A stretch of 31,847 bases of DNA from an uncultured candidate division Zixibacteria bacterium. GTDB taxonomy: Bacteria > Zixibacteria > MSB-5A5 > GN15 > PGXB01. Of this stretch, positions 1 through 6,960 are shown in pieces. The stretch's first letter is position 1; each line of letters begins with the position of its first letter. The position numbers and the translations under genes were made by a program. The stretch lies in contig CALAMC010000001.1 in NCBI GenBank assembly GCA_937925655.1, forward strand, positions 1-31,847, written 5' to 3'. The notes beneath the pieces are model-generated. The model did not search any database. It was not told the DNA's origin and was given only the letters and a program-made list of their open reading frames with translations.

Positions 1-246
1 CGAAAGACACGCTGCTTGAAAATTAAATTTACACAACTCTTGACAAGAACTCTTTCGGTCAATCATTACCCGCGTCGACCCCAGATGGTCTTTTATGAAA
101 TAATACAAATAACTCTGATCATTGTCCTTATACACCGCCATCGCCCCCCCCGGCCCGTTTACATAAAACTGATCCACATTATCATACCGGTCAAAGATGG
201 CCATCAACTGTCCCCGATTATAAAGATAATACTCTTCGGCAAACAA
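1..246 (-). pseudogene. RHS-repeat core fragment (partial, runs off left edge)
   Basis: Read on the minus strand, this stretch is open and translates to an RHS-repeat core. A YNRGQL..IFDRYDN segment is followed by NGPGG (around 159-145) and by the hallmark DHLGSTRV (90-67). RHS proteins are large secreted or surface polymorphic toxins whose core ends near this motif. There is no start codon or ribosome binding site of its own. It lies in the same frame as the transposase remnant upstream, separated only by the TGA at 249-247. Similarity fades after about base 66, so it is a decayed piece, not a working gene. The continuation left of base 1 is not visible. Confidence 0.6.
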
Positions 247-438
247 TCATTCCCACGGCAAGCCGTGGGCGACCCGGCCTTTTAAATACCTCTGCAGATT
301 AAAATAATCTGTCGGAAGACTTGTCTCGTGCACAATCATGCCTTCACATCGAACACACAATTTCCACGTCCGCTTGGAATCCTCCAAACCGATAAAAATA
401 CTCTTGCCCTCGACAATTGTTCTTTGCATCTTTTTCAT
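247..438 (-). pseudogene. IS110-family-like transposase, N-terminal remnant
   Basis: The 63 codons resemble the start of IS110-type (DEDD) transposases: IFIGLEDSKRTWKLCV, then a short strand-rich stretch and a helix ending RYLKGR. In the family the first catalytic Asp sits in a G-[IL]-D-x-x-K motif; here it reads GLEDSK, so that position is Glu. A normal element needs over 300 residues, and this one stops at a TGA just after a perfect palindrome (252-269). A good AGGAGG lies 7 bases before the ATG at 438, so a peptide could still be made, but it cannot be a transposase. Assignment is by family resemblance only. Confidence 0.5.
252..269. repeat. Perfect palindrome at the IS110/RHS junction
   Basis: CCCACGGC-AA-GCCGTGGG is an 8-base perfect inverted repeat. 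It sits where transposase similarity stops and just before the RHS-like frame starts, so it is probably part of a mobile palindromic unit or a recombination scar. Confidence 0.6.
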
Positions 439-653
439 GAGGCTGCCTCCTATTCAATTGTGGCGCTTTATGCGACCACAGGTTATTGAAAAAGGTAGCC
501 TCTTTCCATTTGACATTCCAGCATTTAGTGCCTTTTTTACCATAGTAACTACGGGTGGTAAGTTTCGATAGTGCAACAACCCCTATCCCATCCGTGATGC
601 ATCATTTTTACTTCACGAAAAAGACTCCATCCGATTACCCGACCCTATTAAAA
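439..653. other. Gene-free spacer between tRNA-Ser and the transposase remnant
   Basis: These 215 bases hold no convincing gene. They contain the AGGAGG of the remnant (446-451 on the minus strand) and a bulged hairpin at 459-480 (TGTGG+CGC paired with GCG+CCACA, 5-base loop). In IS110-group elements this position would be the non-coding left end, which can encode a bridge RNA; whether any of that survives cannot be told by eye. Confidence 0.4.
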
Positions 654-740
654 CGGAGAGGCTGGGATTCGAACCCAGGGTACGCTTTCACGTACAACTG
701 CTTAGCAGGCAGCTGCCTTCGGCCGCTCGGCCACCTCTCC
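654..740 (-). tRNA. tRNA-Ser (anticodon GCU)
   Basis: The minus strand folds as a class II tRNA. The acceptor arms are GGAGAGG (740-734) and CCTCTCC (661-655), with discriminator G at 654. The D-arm contains GGCCGAGCGG. The anticodon stem GCTGC/GCAGT holds the loop CTGCTAA, giving anticodon GCT. A long variable arm (GTACG..CGTAC) is typical of serine tRNAs, and the T-arm is CTGGG-TTCGAAT-CCCAG. The 3' CCA is not encoded. It reads AGC/AGU codons. Confidence 0.97.
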
Positions 741-768
741 TGACGAACTCTCGATTTTCAGAGCCAAC

Positions 769-796
769 AATATAGCCCTATTTCGCATTTTTTCAA
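769..796 (-). promoter_or_regulatory. Sigma-70-type promoter of tRNA-Ser
   Basis: On the minus strand a -35 box TTGAAA (796-791) and a -10 box TATATT (774-769) are separated by 16 bases. The expected start near 762 leaves about 20 bases of leader before the mature tRNA at 740. A second TTGACT lies 5 bases further upstream but would give a 21-base spacer. Confidence 0.55.
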
Positions 797-863
797 GTCA
801 AATTTGCAGGATAATTCCGATAAAAAGAAGATATGAAAATGGCTGAAATACCGGAAATCCGGG

Positions 864-1271
864 CTACTTGCCCGTGCCGACCGGAGCCGGGATGCCGTTG
901 AGCATCCGGAAAATTACCCGCTCGACTATCAACGACACTTCGTCGCCCTTGAACGGCTTGGTGATATATTCATCGGCCCCCAACGACAGAATCTGTCTTA
1001 TCGTATAGGCGTCGCCGTAACCGGTCATCATGATCACCGCCGTCCGCGGATGTTTCTGTTTGATGGCGGTCAGAAGGTCTATCCCGCCCATGCCGGGCAT
1101 GACAATATCGGATATGACAACCGCCATTGGGCGGCTTTCCAGCACGGCCAGCGCCGCCGCGCCATCATATGCCGTCAGAACATGATAGCCCTTGCGCTGT
1201 AATAGCTCCTGCATTACAACGCAGATGGCGGGCTCATCGTCCACAACCAGTATATTTATCGCAGATTCCAT
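864..1271 (-). CDS. CheY-like single-domain response regulator (REC 1)
   Basis: A stand-alone receiver domain of 135 residues with no output domain. The acidic pair D11-D12, phospho-acceptor D55 (in SDIVMPG), switch T83 (MMTGYGD) and K105 (TKPF) are all present, so it should be phosphorylated on D55. Proteins of this form act by protein-protein contact, either on the flagellar switch like CheY or as a phosphorelay intermediate. It is the last gene of the signalling run, 6 bases after the preceding receiver gene. The Shine-Dalgarno is weak, so translation may be coupled. Which partner it serves cannot be told from sequence; the gene is not provably cheY. Confidence 0.9.
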   Translation of the reverse strand: MESAINILVVDDEPAICVVMQELLQRKGYHVLTAYDGAAALAVLESRPMAVVISDIVMPGMGGIDLLTAIKQKHPRTAVIMMTGYGDAYTIRQILSLGADEYITKPFKGDEVSLIVERVIFRMLNGIPAPVGTGK

Positions 1272-1277
1272 GGCAAT

Positions 1278-1697
1278 TTATTTCCCGACACTCTTTTCGA
1301 AAGTCGCCGTCAACTCATCCATGAAGTTTTCCAGCATAACCGGCTTATATAAAAGGGACGACGCCCCCTGGACACCGGCCTGATTGACCAGGCGGTCGGT
1401 GGCATTACCGGTTATAACTATGACCGGAAGATAGGGCTTCTGCTCCTTGATTTTCGTAACCGCCTCAACCCCGGCCATTTCGGGCATGATCAAATCCATC
1501 GTGACCAGGTCATAATCGGAAGTTTTGACCTTTTCGATGGCGTCGGTCCCGTTGACGGCCGTGTCCACTTCGACAAAGTTGCTCAACTGACAGAACTCCT
1601 TGAAGATATCGCGGACGCGGGGTTCGTCATCGACAATCAAAACCCTGAAGGAGCGGCCCCTCTTTTTCGCCAACTGCTCAATCTTTTCGATATTCAT
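1278..1697 (-). CDS. CheY-like single-domain response regulator (REC 2)
   Basis: A 139-residue receiver with D23-D24, phospho-acceptor D68 (VTMDLIMPEM), T96 (VITGNA) and K118 (YKPV). The motif order and the TMDLxMPxMxG segment are close to CheY proteins of the thermophile/Firmicute type, which bind FliM or FliY, so it is the best candidate in this block for a switch-acting CheY. A basic stretch KKRGRSFR precedes the first strand. A GGAG lies about 13 bases upstream of the ATG. It follows the receptor-tip-like gene by 34 bases and precedes REC 1 by 6 bases, so the three are very likely cotranscribed. Confidence 0.9.
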   Translation of the reverse strand: MNIEKIEQLAKKRGRSFRVLIVDDEPRVRDIFKEFCQLSNFVEVDTAVNGTDAIEKVKTSDYDLVTMDLIMPEMAGVEAVTKIKEQKPYLPVIVITGNATDRLVNQAGVQGASSLLYKPVMLENFMDELTATFEKSVGK

Positions 1698-1731
1698 AAC
1701 AAACTATTCTCCGGCGGTCATTGCCGACTGC

Positions 1732-2121
1732 CTATATTCCCGTATTATTTTTATCGACCTTATTTCGTTTATCCTTAATGGCTTCGATGGCTTCCTGGAT
1801 GTCGTGCGATTGACTTAAAATCCCGTTCAGCGACGCCTCAATCTGGTTGAGACTGTCATCTTTGACGGCATCGACACTCTTTCGGCACTGAAGATATTCC
1901 AATAACCCGGTGATTTGCTGGATAACCTCGATCGAACCATGAATCAGTTTCGTAAAGTCCGGTTCGAGAATGGTCAAATCGCGCACCCGGTCCTTGGAAC
2001 GGGCCAGTTGAATGGCCATATTCAGAGCCAGAAGCTTAACCTGCTCGGCCAGGCTTCGCACCTGCAATGTCAGATCCCCGCTATTTTGCGGCGGGTTTTT
2101 GGGGATATTTTGAATCGACAT
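1732..2121 (-). CDS. Small soluble protein resembling a chemoreceptor signalling tip
   Basis: This 129-residue protein has no membrane segment or signal peptide and looks almost fully helical. Residues 24-43 read LAEQVKLLALNMAIQLARSK, closely matching the hairpin-tip consensus of methyl-accepting chemotaxis proteins ([20 protein letters not shown]). The equivalents of Tsr L380, N381 and R388 are kept, while the E385 position is Gln. A second long helix follows (55-80), then a Cys-containing turn and a third helix (90-118). Sensory, HAMP and methylation regions are missing. The start overlaps the upstream receiver gene by 41 bases, suggesting coupling. The role is unknown; a scaffold or competitor at the receptor/CheA/CheW interface is an inference. 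Confidence 0.6.
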   Translation of the reverse strand: MSIQNIPKNPPQNSGDLTLQVRSLAEQVKLLALNMAIQLARSKDRVRDLTILEPDFTKLIHGSIEVIQQITGLLEYLQCRKSVDAVKDDSLNQIEASLNGILSQSHDIQEAIEAIKDKRNKVDKNNTGI

Positions 2122-2467
2122 CCAGCAATTCTTTCACTTTCAATTTAAGCGGTTCCAAATCCGATGTTTTAACAATGTAGGCATCGGCGGCCCAGCTGTG
2201 AAAATCGGACTTGTATATCGAATAAGCCGAGTTAAGAATAACCGGCATATTCGGCCGGGCACTTTTTAGATACTTAAGAAAGTTGAGCCCGTTGTCTTCA
2301 TCCAATTCTATGTCCAGAATGACCAGGTCGCACGGTTCCTTTTCCAGTTGGGCAAGGGCCGATTCGATATCGGGGGCGATGGAAACCTGACAGCCCTCCC
2401 GCCGGAACACTTCCTTATAAAGTTGGAGAATATGGGCTTCATCATCGATAATTAAAATACTCTTCAT
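2081..2467 (-). CDS. Single-domain response regulator (REC 3)
   Basis: A 128-residue receiver with D8-D9, phospho-acceptor D52 (VILDIELDED), S80 in the place of the switch Thr (ILNSAY) and K100 (IVKTSD). The usual Pro after Lys is replaced by Thr-Ser. Its ATG overlaps the stop of the kinase-like gene upstream by four bases (ATGA), the arrangement seen for cognate kinase-regulator pairs. The likely phosphate source is therefore the HisKA domain of that protein, or another kinase acting through it. The C-terminus YPQKPAAK is a short tail encoded inside the overlap with the receptor-tip-like gene. Confidence 0.9.
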   Translation of the reverse strand: MKSILIIDDEAHILQLYKEVFRREGCQVSIAPDIESALAQLEKEPCDLVILDIELDEDNGLNFLKYLKSARPNMPVILNSAYSIYKSDFHSWAADAYIVKTSDLEPLKLKVKELLDVDSKYPQKPAAK

Positions 2468-4233
2468 TCTTCCGACCCCTTATAAAGCGGTAACTCCACA
2501 CGTATTTTCGGCAGTCCGTCTTCGGAGCTTTCCAGGCCGAAATTGCCGCCGTGATAGCGGATGGTTTCCCCGGCGACCAGAATCGACAGCCGCTGTGTTC
2601 CCGATGGATTGTTGAATCCCTGTTCCAGCATTCTGGTTAGACGTTTGCGGTCATTCTTTTCGAAGGTAACCGAAACGGTCAAAAATACGGTGCTGTCATT
2701 GGCGGAAATATCCAAATTGATGGCGTTATTTTCGGTCGAACCGTCAATTATCATATTCAAAAACTGCACAATGGCGTGCTGAAGCTGGTCGGGGTTGCCC
2801 CAGACGGTCAGCCCGGGATTATCCCCCACCAGCGCGGGTTGCGGTTGACCACGCTTGAGGCGCGCGGCGACGATATTGCAGCAGTTATGAACCAACTGAT
2901 GAAAACCGATGGCTCGGTTTTCGGCCCGGCTGGCTTTCGAGAAATCCAGCACCTGGTGCAAAACCGATTCAGCCCGCTTGGTTTCCGATAATATAATATT
3001 CAAATACTCATTATTTGCGTCGGACGCGCCGGTGGTCAACAGCAAATTGGCAAAACCCCCGATGACGGTCAGAGGGTTGCGCAGTTCATGGGCGATCGAT
3101 GACGTCAATTCGCCGATCACCGACATTTTTTCCACCCGGATAATTTGCTCCTGCGATTCGGCCAGTTGTCGGTTGATCCGCGCCAGTTCCTCGGCCCGCT
3201 CCACCTGGCTGTCATATAGCCGTGAACGTTCAATGGCCACCGCCGTCTGGCAGGCAAAAGCCTGCAAAAGCTCCACCAGCGACGGTGAAATTTCGCGGCC
3301 GGTAATCTGATTATCGGCCACAATAAGACCCAGACGACGGCCCTTGGAAATGATCGGCGCCAGAGCGATGTTTTCGACTCCCAGCCGGGCCAGTATCGAA
3401 CGCGATTGCGCTCCCAAAGATTCACTGCGCAATGTCAGCATGGCCTGACCGGTAAGAACGGCCGTGCCGAATATATTCTGGTCGCTCAAAGGTATCTTCC
3501 ACCCTTTGATAAGCGAGGTCAAAGCCGAATCACCGTTGCCGGAATTATAATGACCGGCATCGAGCATCTCGCGCAATGTCATCCGTTTGCTTTCCAGTTG
3601 CGTCCAGATTCGCCCGGCTTCTTCGGGACTGGTCGGTCCGACCGCCAACTGCCCCACCAGATTTTCGTTATTGTTATCGATAAGGAATAAAAAGGCGCGG
3701 TTGAATCCCAGGCCCTGGCTCGAAGTAACTCCGGTCAGGACAACTTTGAAAATTTCGTCGAGTTCGGCCGACGACGACAGCGCTTCCGAAACCTGGGACA
3801 TGATGGACAGCTCATAAATAGCTTCCTCCAGGTCCTGTTTCTTGAGGGTCGACTCGCTGACATCCTGCAGAAGACTTAAAATGCCGATGATTTTGCCGTC
3901 GGCGTCACGGAAAGGATTGCAGAAAATGTTCAGCACTTTAAACTGACCCCGGCAATTGGTGCATTTATGTTCCGTTTTCCGATAAGTCTCTCCCGTCATA
4001 ATGACGTTGCGGGCTTCATAAAAGCCGCAGTTGAGAATGGCCTCGATATCCCGGACACTGGCGTTTTCCAGATCGGCCGGTCCGTCGTAACCGAGCAATC
4101 GCGCCGCCTCGCGATTGATATAACAGATAGCCCCCTCCAGCGTGACCACCATGCAGCCGATGGGGACATTATCGAACTGGTTTTTTATCGAGACAATTTC
4201 GATTTCCCGAGGGGATAAAGTCGCTATGTTCAT
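2464..4233 (-). CDS. PAS-GAF-HisKA protein with degenerate ATPase domain (kinase-like)
   Basis: A soluble 589-residue sensor. It has a PAS domain (about 12-128), a GAF domain (about 142-340), a coiled coil, a HisKA domain with phospho-acceptor H382 (AHELRNP), and a C-terminal region aligning with HATPase_c (about 445-585). In that region the boxes needed for ATP are broken. The N-box FLNMIIDG keeps N493 but has D497 where the Mg-binding Asn belongs. The G1 box (DxGxG) is replaced by VSVTFEKND. The G2 box GTGLGLS is reduced to SGTQRLS. The PAS domain also carries an unusual HKCTNC motif (89-94). It lies between a second kinase-like gene and REC 3, with four-base overlaps on both sides. It probably cannot autophosphorylate. 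Confidence 0.9.
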   Translation of the reverse strand: MNIATLSPREIEIVSIKNQFDNVPIGCMVVTLEGAICYINREAARLLGYDGPADLENASVRDIEAILNCGFYEARNVIMTGETYRKTEHKCTNCRGQFKVLNIFCNPFRDADGKIIGILSLLQDVSESTLKKQDLEEAIYELSIMSQVSEALSSSAELDEIFKVVLTGVTSSQGLGFNRAFLFLIDNNNENLVGQLAVGPTSPEEAGRIWTQLESKRMTLREMLDAGHYNSGNGDSALTSLIKGWKIPLSDQNIFGTAVLTGQAMLTLRSESLGAQSRSILARLGVENIALAPIISKGRRLGLIVADNQITGREISPSLVELLQAFACQTAVAIERSRLYDSQVERAEELARINRQLAESQEQIIRVEKMSVIGELTSSIAHELRNPLTVIGGFANLLLTTGASDANNEYLNIILSETKRAESVLHQVLDFSKASRAENRAIGFHQLVHNCCNIVAARLKRGQPQPALVGDNPGLTVWGNPDQLQHAIVQFLNMIIDGSTENNAINLDISANDSTVFLTVSVTFEKNDRKRLTRMLEQGFNNPSGTQRLSILVAGETIRYHGGNFGLESSEDGLPKIRVELPLYKGSEE

Positions 4234-5072
4234 CGTCCCGTTCCTGTCGTTGATTTTTCGAGATCAATCATCTTTATTTTTTCGTGGCCGCTCATGTACG
4301 TTTCCGAAACCAGGTCCTCTATTTTGAGCAGCCGCTGGTTAATTTCCGCGATACGCATCGCTTCGTGCTCGATCAGCCGAAGGCGATCGTACACGTTTTT
4401 ATCCAGATTTTTCGCCTTATGCAAAAGGCACTGTATGTTTCCGACTATGACGGACAGCGGGTTGTTGATCTCATGGTTGATGGAGACGGCCAGTTCCCGC
4501 ACCGCCGAAAGACGTTCATAATCGATAATATTCTGCCGGACAACTTTCAACTCATCCTGGGCTTTGCGAAGGGCCCGGTTTTTGGCCCGAAGCCTCTTGT
4601 TGTATATCTGCCGCTCCAGCGAAACGGCGATCAGGTCACCGGCGATCAGCAAAAAACGGCGATCCTTATCGCGAAACGAACGCGATAATTCGGACACGAA
4701 GGCTATCAGACCCACCGGCCTGGTTTGCACAATCAACGGTATCGCCAGCAACTGCTCTCCGTCATCGCCGTCAATAAGCTGTTCATGTCTTTCCGCGTTG
4801 AACCAGTCGACCGCCGACCGTTCCCCGAAACCGACCAGAATATCTTTGCCATTGTCGGCCATACCCTGACGAACCACCGGCTTGAGATGCCCGCTTCTGG
4901 CATCATACAAATAAAGCCCGGCCGCCTTGAACGGCACCAGTTCATTGATTCTCGCCAGCACCCCGCCGACGATATCATTGACCGGTTCCGACGAACGAAA
5001 AGCCGCGGCGATTTCGTTTAAAAGATTCAATTTGGACCAGAATCTGGTGTTCGTCTCACGGGTCTCGTCCAT
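4230..5072 (-). CDS. GAF-HisKA protein without an ATPase domain
   Basis: A 280-residue soluble protein. A GAF domain (about 14-155) is followed by a coiled coil (155-185) and a HisKA dimerisation/phosphotransfer domain with H200 (NHEINNPLSVI). The protein ends about 50 residues after the second HisKA helix, so the whole HATPase_c domain is absent. The next gene starts inside its stop codon (ATGA), so this is not a frameshifted full-length kinase. It may accept phosphate from another kinase, act as a phosphatase, or form a mixed dimer with the kinase-like protein encoded next. The gene follows the exported-protein gene by one base (TGATATG). Confidence 0.88.
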   Translation of the reverse strand: MDETRETNTRFWSKLNLLNEIAAAFRSSEPVNDIVGGVLARINELVPFKAAGLYLYDARSGHLKPVVRQGMADNGKDILVGFGERSAVDWFNAERHEQLIDGDDGEQLLAIPLIVQTRPVGLIAFVSELSRSFRDKDRRFLLIAGDLIAVSLERQIYNKRLRAKNRALRKAQDELKVVRQNIIDYERLSAVRELAVSINHEINNPLSVIVGNIQCLLHKAKNLDKNVYDRLRLIEHEAMRIAEINQRLLKIEDLVSETYMSGHEKIKMIDLEKSTTGTGR

Positions 5073-5073
5073 A

Positions 5074-5685
5074 TCAGCCTCGGTTGTACGCTCCCCTTGT
5101 CATTTTTTTAATCTGTTCAAAAAGGTTTTCAGCGGCTTTGTCGTCGACCCGGTCGAGCAGGTTGATTCGCCGGTCGGCCGGAAGCAGCAGGGCCGGGTGA
5201 TCCGGGTCACCGTCATAAACCTGCCATTGATCGGCCTCCTTGACTTCAAAATCAAGGTCACGGGATTCGAGCACCCGCTTGCGGGTAACATCGATAATAT
5301 TCAATCTACCCTTCATCACTCCGTACACGCGGTAGCGATAAACGACAAGTGGAATGACGGTGACTTTGCGGCGTTCGATGTCGATGCGGTCGATGTCGAT
5401 ATTAATCAGAAATCGACCGTCACATTCTTCCCCGATTTTTAAAATATCGTCAAAAAATAGCGACCGGTCGCCTGCCAGCCGCGCTCTCTGGGCACTGTCA
5501 GGGTAGGTGACTTCGGCCCGGTCGATTAACGCCAGATAATTATGCAGTTTGACATCCAGCCGGGAATCATAGTACGGGCATTCGGGTAAATCGACATTGA
5601 CGACGACTTTATTGCCGCCCATGGCCGTCGTCCCCAAACACAACACCAGACCGGCCGCCACCGGAATGCGTTTAAATATCTTCAT
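5074..5685 (-). CDS. Exported protein of unknown function
   Basis: I do not recognise a family. The 203-residue product starts with a clear signal peptide (MKIFKR, hydrophobic run to about residue 20, Ala-Met-Gly-Gly), so it should be secreted across the inner membrane. The mature part is rich in strands: alternating hydrophobic segments around 91-150 (NIDIDRIDIE, VTVIPLVVYRYRVYG), ending in an amphipathic helix. C36 and C88 could form a disulfide. GGAGAGGA precedes the ATG. It sits between a PilZ gene (14-base overlap) and the GAF-HisKA gene. It could be an envelope or flagellum-associated partner of the signalling proteins, but that is inference from position. Confidence 0.8.
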   Translation of the reverse strand: MKIFKRIPVAAGLVLCLGTTAMGGNKVVVNVDLPECPYYDSRLDVKLHNYLALIDRAEVTYPDSAQRARLAGDRSLFFDDILKIGEECDGRFLINIDIDRIDIERRKVTVIPLVVYRYRVYGVMKGRLNIIDVTRKRVLESRDLDFEVKEADQWQVYDGDPDHPALLLPADRRINLLDRVDDKAAENLFEQIKKMTRGAYNRG

Positions 5686-6208
5686 GGCCGTCCTCTCCGA
5701 TCGGCGTTTGCCTGTACGAAATATACCGGCCCAGAACGCGCTGGATATTTTCCTCGAAAGAAAGAGAACCGCCGGGAATCATGTCGATCTGCACCGCGGA
5801 TAAATTATCGTTCAGGTACCGGCGCGTAACGAATTCGACGCCGATCATCCATTTCCCTTCCAGCGGTTCGCACCGTTTAACCAGCCCGACGACGTTTTCG
5901 AGAGTCTCTATTTCCTGCAGGGACATCTTTAAAAGCAACAGGGCGCCGTCCTCCGCCGGATAATCACTTTCTATCAGTGCCCCGCCCGGCGAGAGATTGA
6001 GTATCTGCCCGGTGTACTCGGGACCGTCTGCCTCGGTAAGCGGTTCATTTTCGCTGTCTTTTAAAATCGTATAGTTGACGGCTTCGGAAATTTCCAGGCG
6101 AATGTAACGCCGGGATTTATCCTTGTACAGCTTGAACGGTGCTTTGACCTGCACGATGCTGTTATCGGTGGTTACATCCGATACGAATTTGGTTCGGTTT
6201 CTGATCAT
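5672..6208 (-). CDS. PilZ-domain protein (PilZ 3)
   Basis: A 178-residue protein with one PilZ domain, the c-di-GMP receptor fold. R33-R34-Y-I-R37 gives RxxxR, and N71-L-S73-P-G-G76 is NxSxxG, with Asn in place of the usual Asp. I chose the ATG at 6208 because it overlaps the previous stop by four bases and has AAGGAG 7 bases upstream. The frame is open to 6274, but the extra 22 residues overlap the upstream gene and have no binding site. Unlike the two PilZ genes before it, the N-terminal flagellar-brake (YcgR-N) domain is missing or minimal. It likely works downstream of c-di-GMP on motility. Confidence 0.88.
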   Translation of the reverse strand: MIRNRTKFVSDVTTDNSIVQVKAPFKLYKDKSRRYIRLEISEAVNYTILKDSENEPLTEADGPEYTGQILNLSPGGALIESDYPAEDGALLLLKMSLQEIETLENVVGLVKRCEPLEGKWMIGVEFVTRRYLNDNLSAVQIDMIPGGSLSFEENIQRVLGRYISYRQTPIGEDGHEDI

Positions 6209-6960
6209 CCCATATCTCCTTGTTTCTCGTTTTCCAGTAGTGCGGCCAAATGCCGGGATAGCTTCTGACGACATCCGGCATCATATTCAAAAAGCTTTTC
6301 GGGCAAATTTCTGATAATAGTCCGGGGCAGTTTGGACTGACGATCTTCCCTGATGATAAATTCCACCCCCACCTGATTTTTCCCCGCCTGTCCGGGAAGG
6401 AAATATCGGGTGCGGCCGACTATCAATTTGGGCAGATCGATGCCGTTCATCGGCAGGTGCAGTATCATATAACAGTCGCCGGTAACAATACCCGGAATTA
6501 TGACCAGCATGCCGCCGCCGGACAAATTGGTCGTGCTCGTCTTGAGCCATTTAAGCTTGTTCAGTCGAGCCGCCGAAATATTGTGCTCGTCGAACAAGGC
6601 CAGCTGGACTTCGTTTTCGAAACGATAGCGGGCAAACTGGCGGGCGTTCATGGGCAGAACTTCCCGGGCAATCGGAATAACCAGGCGGCCTTCGTGCCGA
6701 TTCTGAATCCTGGAATTAAAGCCGAGAAATTGACCCTTGTAGCCAAATTCGACATCAACCTTCTGATTGGGAATAAGCCTGTCCACCATACCCGATGACC
6801 CCGAACGGTCGATTACGAAACAGTTATCGCTGACGGCCAATACCCGCGTGGTCAATACCCTGTTTTGAAACTGCTCGGTCTTGAGCCGGATTTCGCGGCC
6901 AACCAGATCCGCGAAAATTATTCCGCTCTTGTCGATTTTTATCTGATGTTCGGTCGTCAT
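6205..6960 (-). CDS. YcgR-like PilZ-domain protein (PilZ 2)
   Basis: A 251-residue protein with two parts. Residues about 18-100 resemble the beta-barrel YcgR N-terminal domain (VGREIRL, YKGQFLGFNSRI), and about 105-215 form a PilZ domain. R107-Q-F-A-R111 provides RxxxR, and N145-L-S147-G-G-G150 is NxSxxG, again with Asn for Asp. GVEF around residue 205 is the usual last strand. YcgR-type proteins bind c-di-GMP and brake the motor by contacting the stator or switch. The gene overlaps both neighbours by four bases (ATGA). Binding may be weaker than for PilZ 1, which has the full motif. Confidence 0.9.
   Translation of the reverse strand: MTTEHQIKIDKSGIIFADLVGREIRLKTEQFQNRVLTTRVLAVSDNCFVIDRSGSSGMVDRLIPNQKVDVEFGYKGQFLGFNSRIQNRHEGRLVIPIAREVLPMNARQFARYRFENEVQLALFDEHNISAARLNKLKWLKTSTTNLSGGGMLVIIPGIVTGDCYMILHLPMNGIDLPKLIVGRTRYFLPGQAGKNQVGVEFIIREDRQSKLPRTIIRNLPEKLFEYDAGCRQKLSRHLAALLENEKQGDMG

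Noticed and set aside
841..863. Terminator after the last receiver gene
   Set aside because: CCGG-ATTT-CCGG gives only a four-base stem and no T-run follows.
4230..5072. A frameshifted full histidine kinase
   Set aside because: The next gene begins in the stop codon with its own PAS domain, and no HATPase-like sequence occurs in other frames there, so the short form looks genuine.
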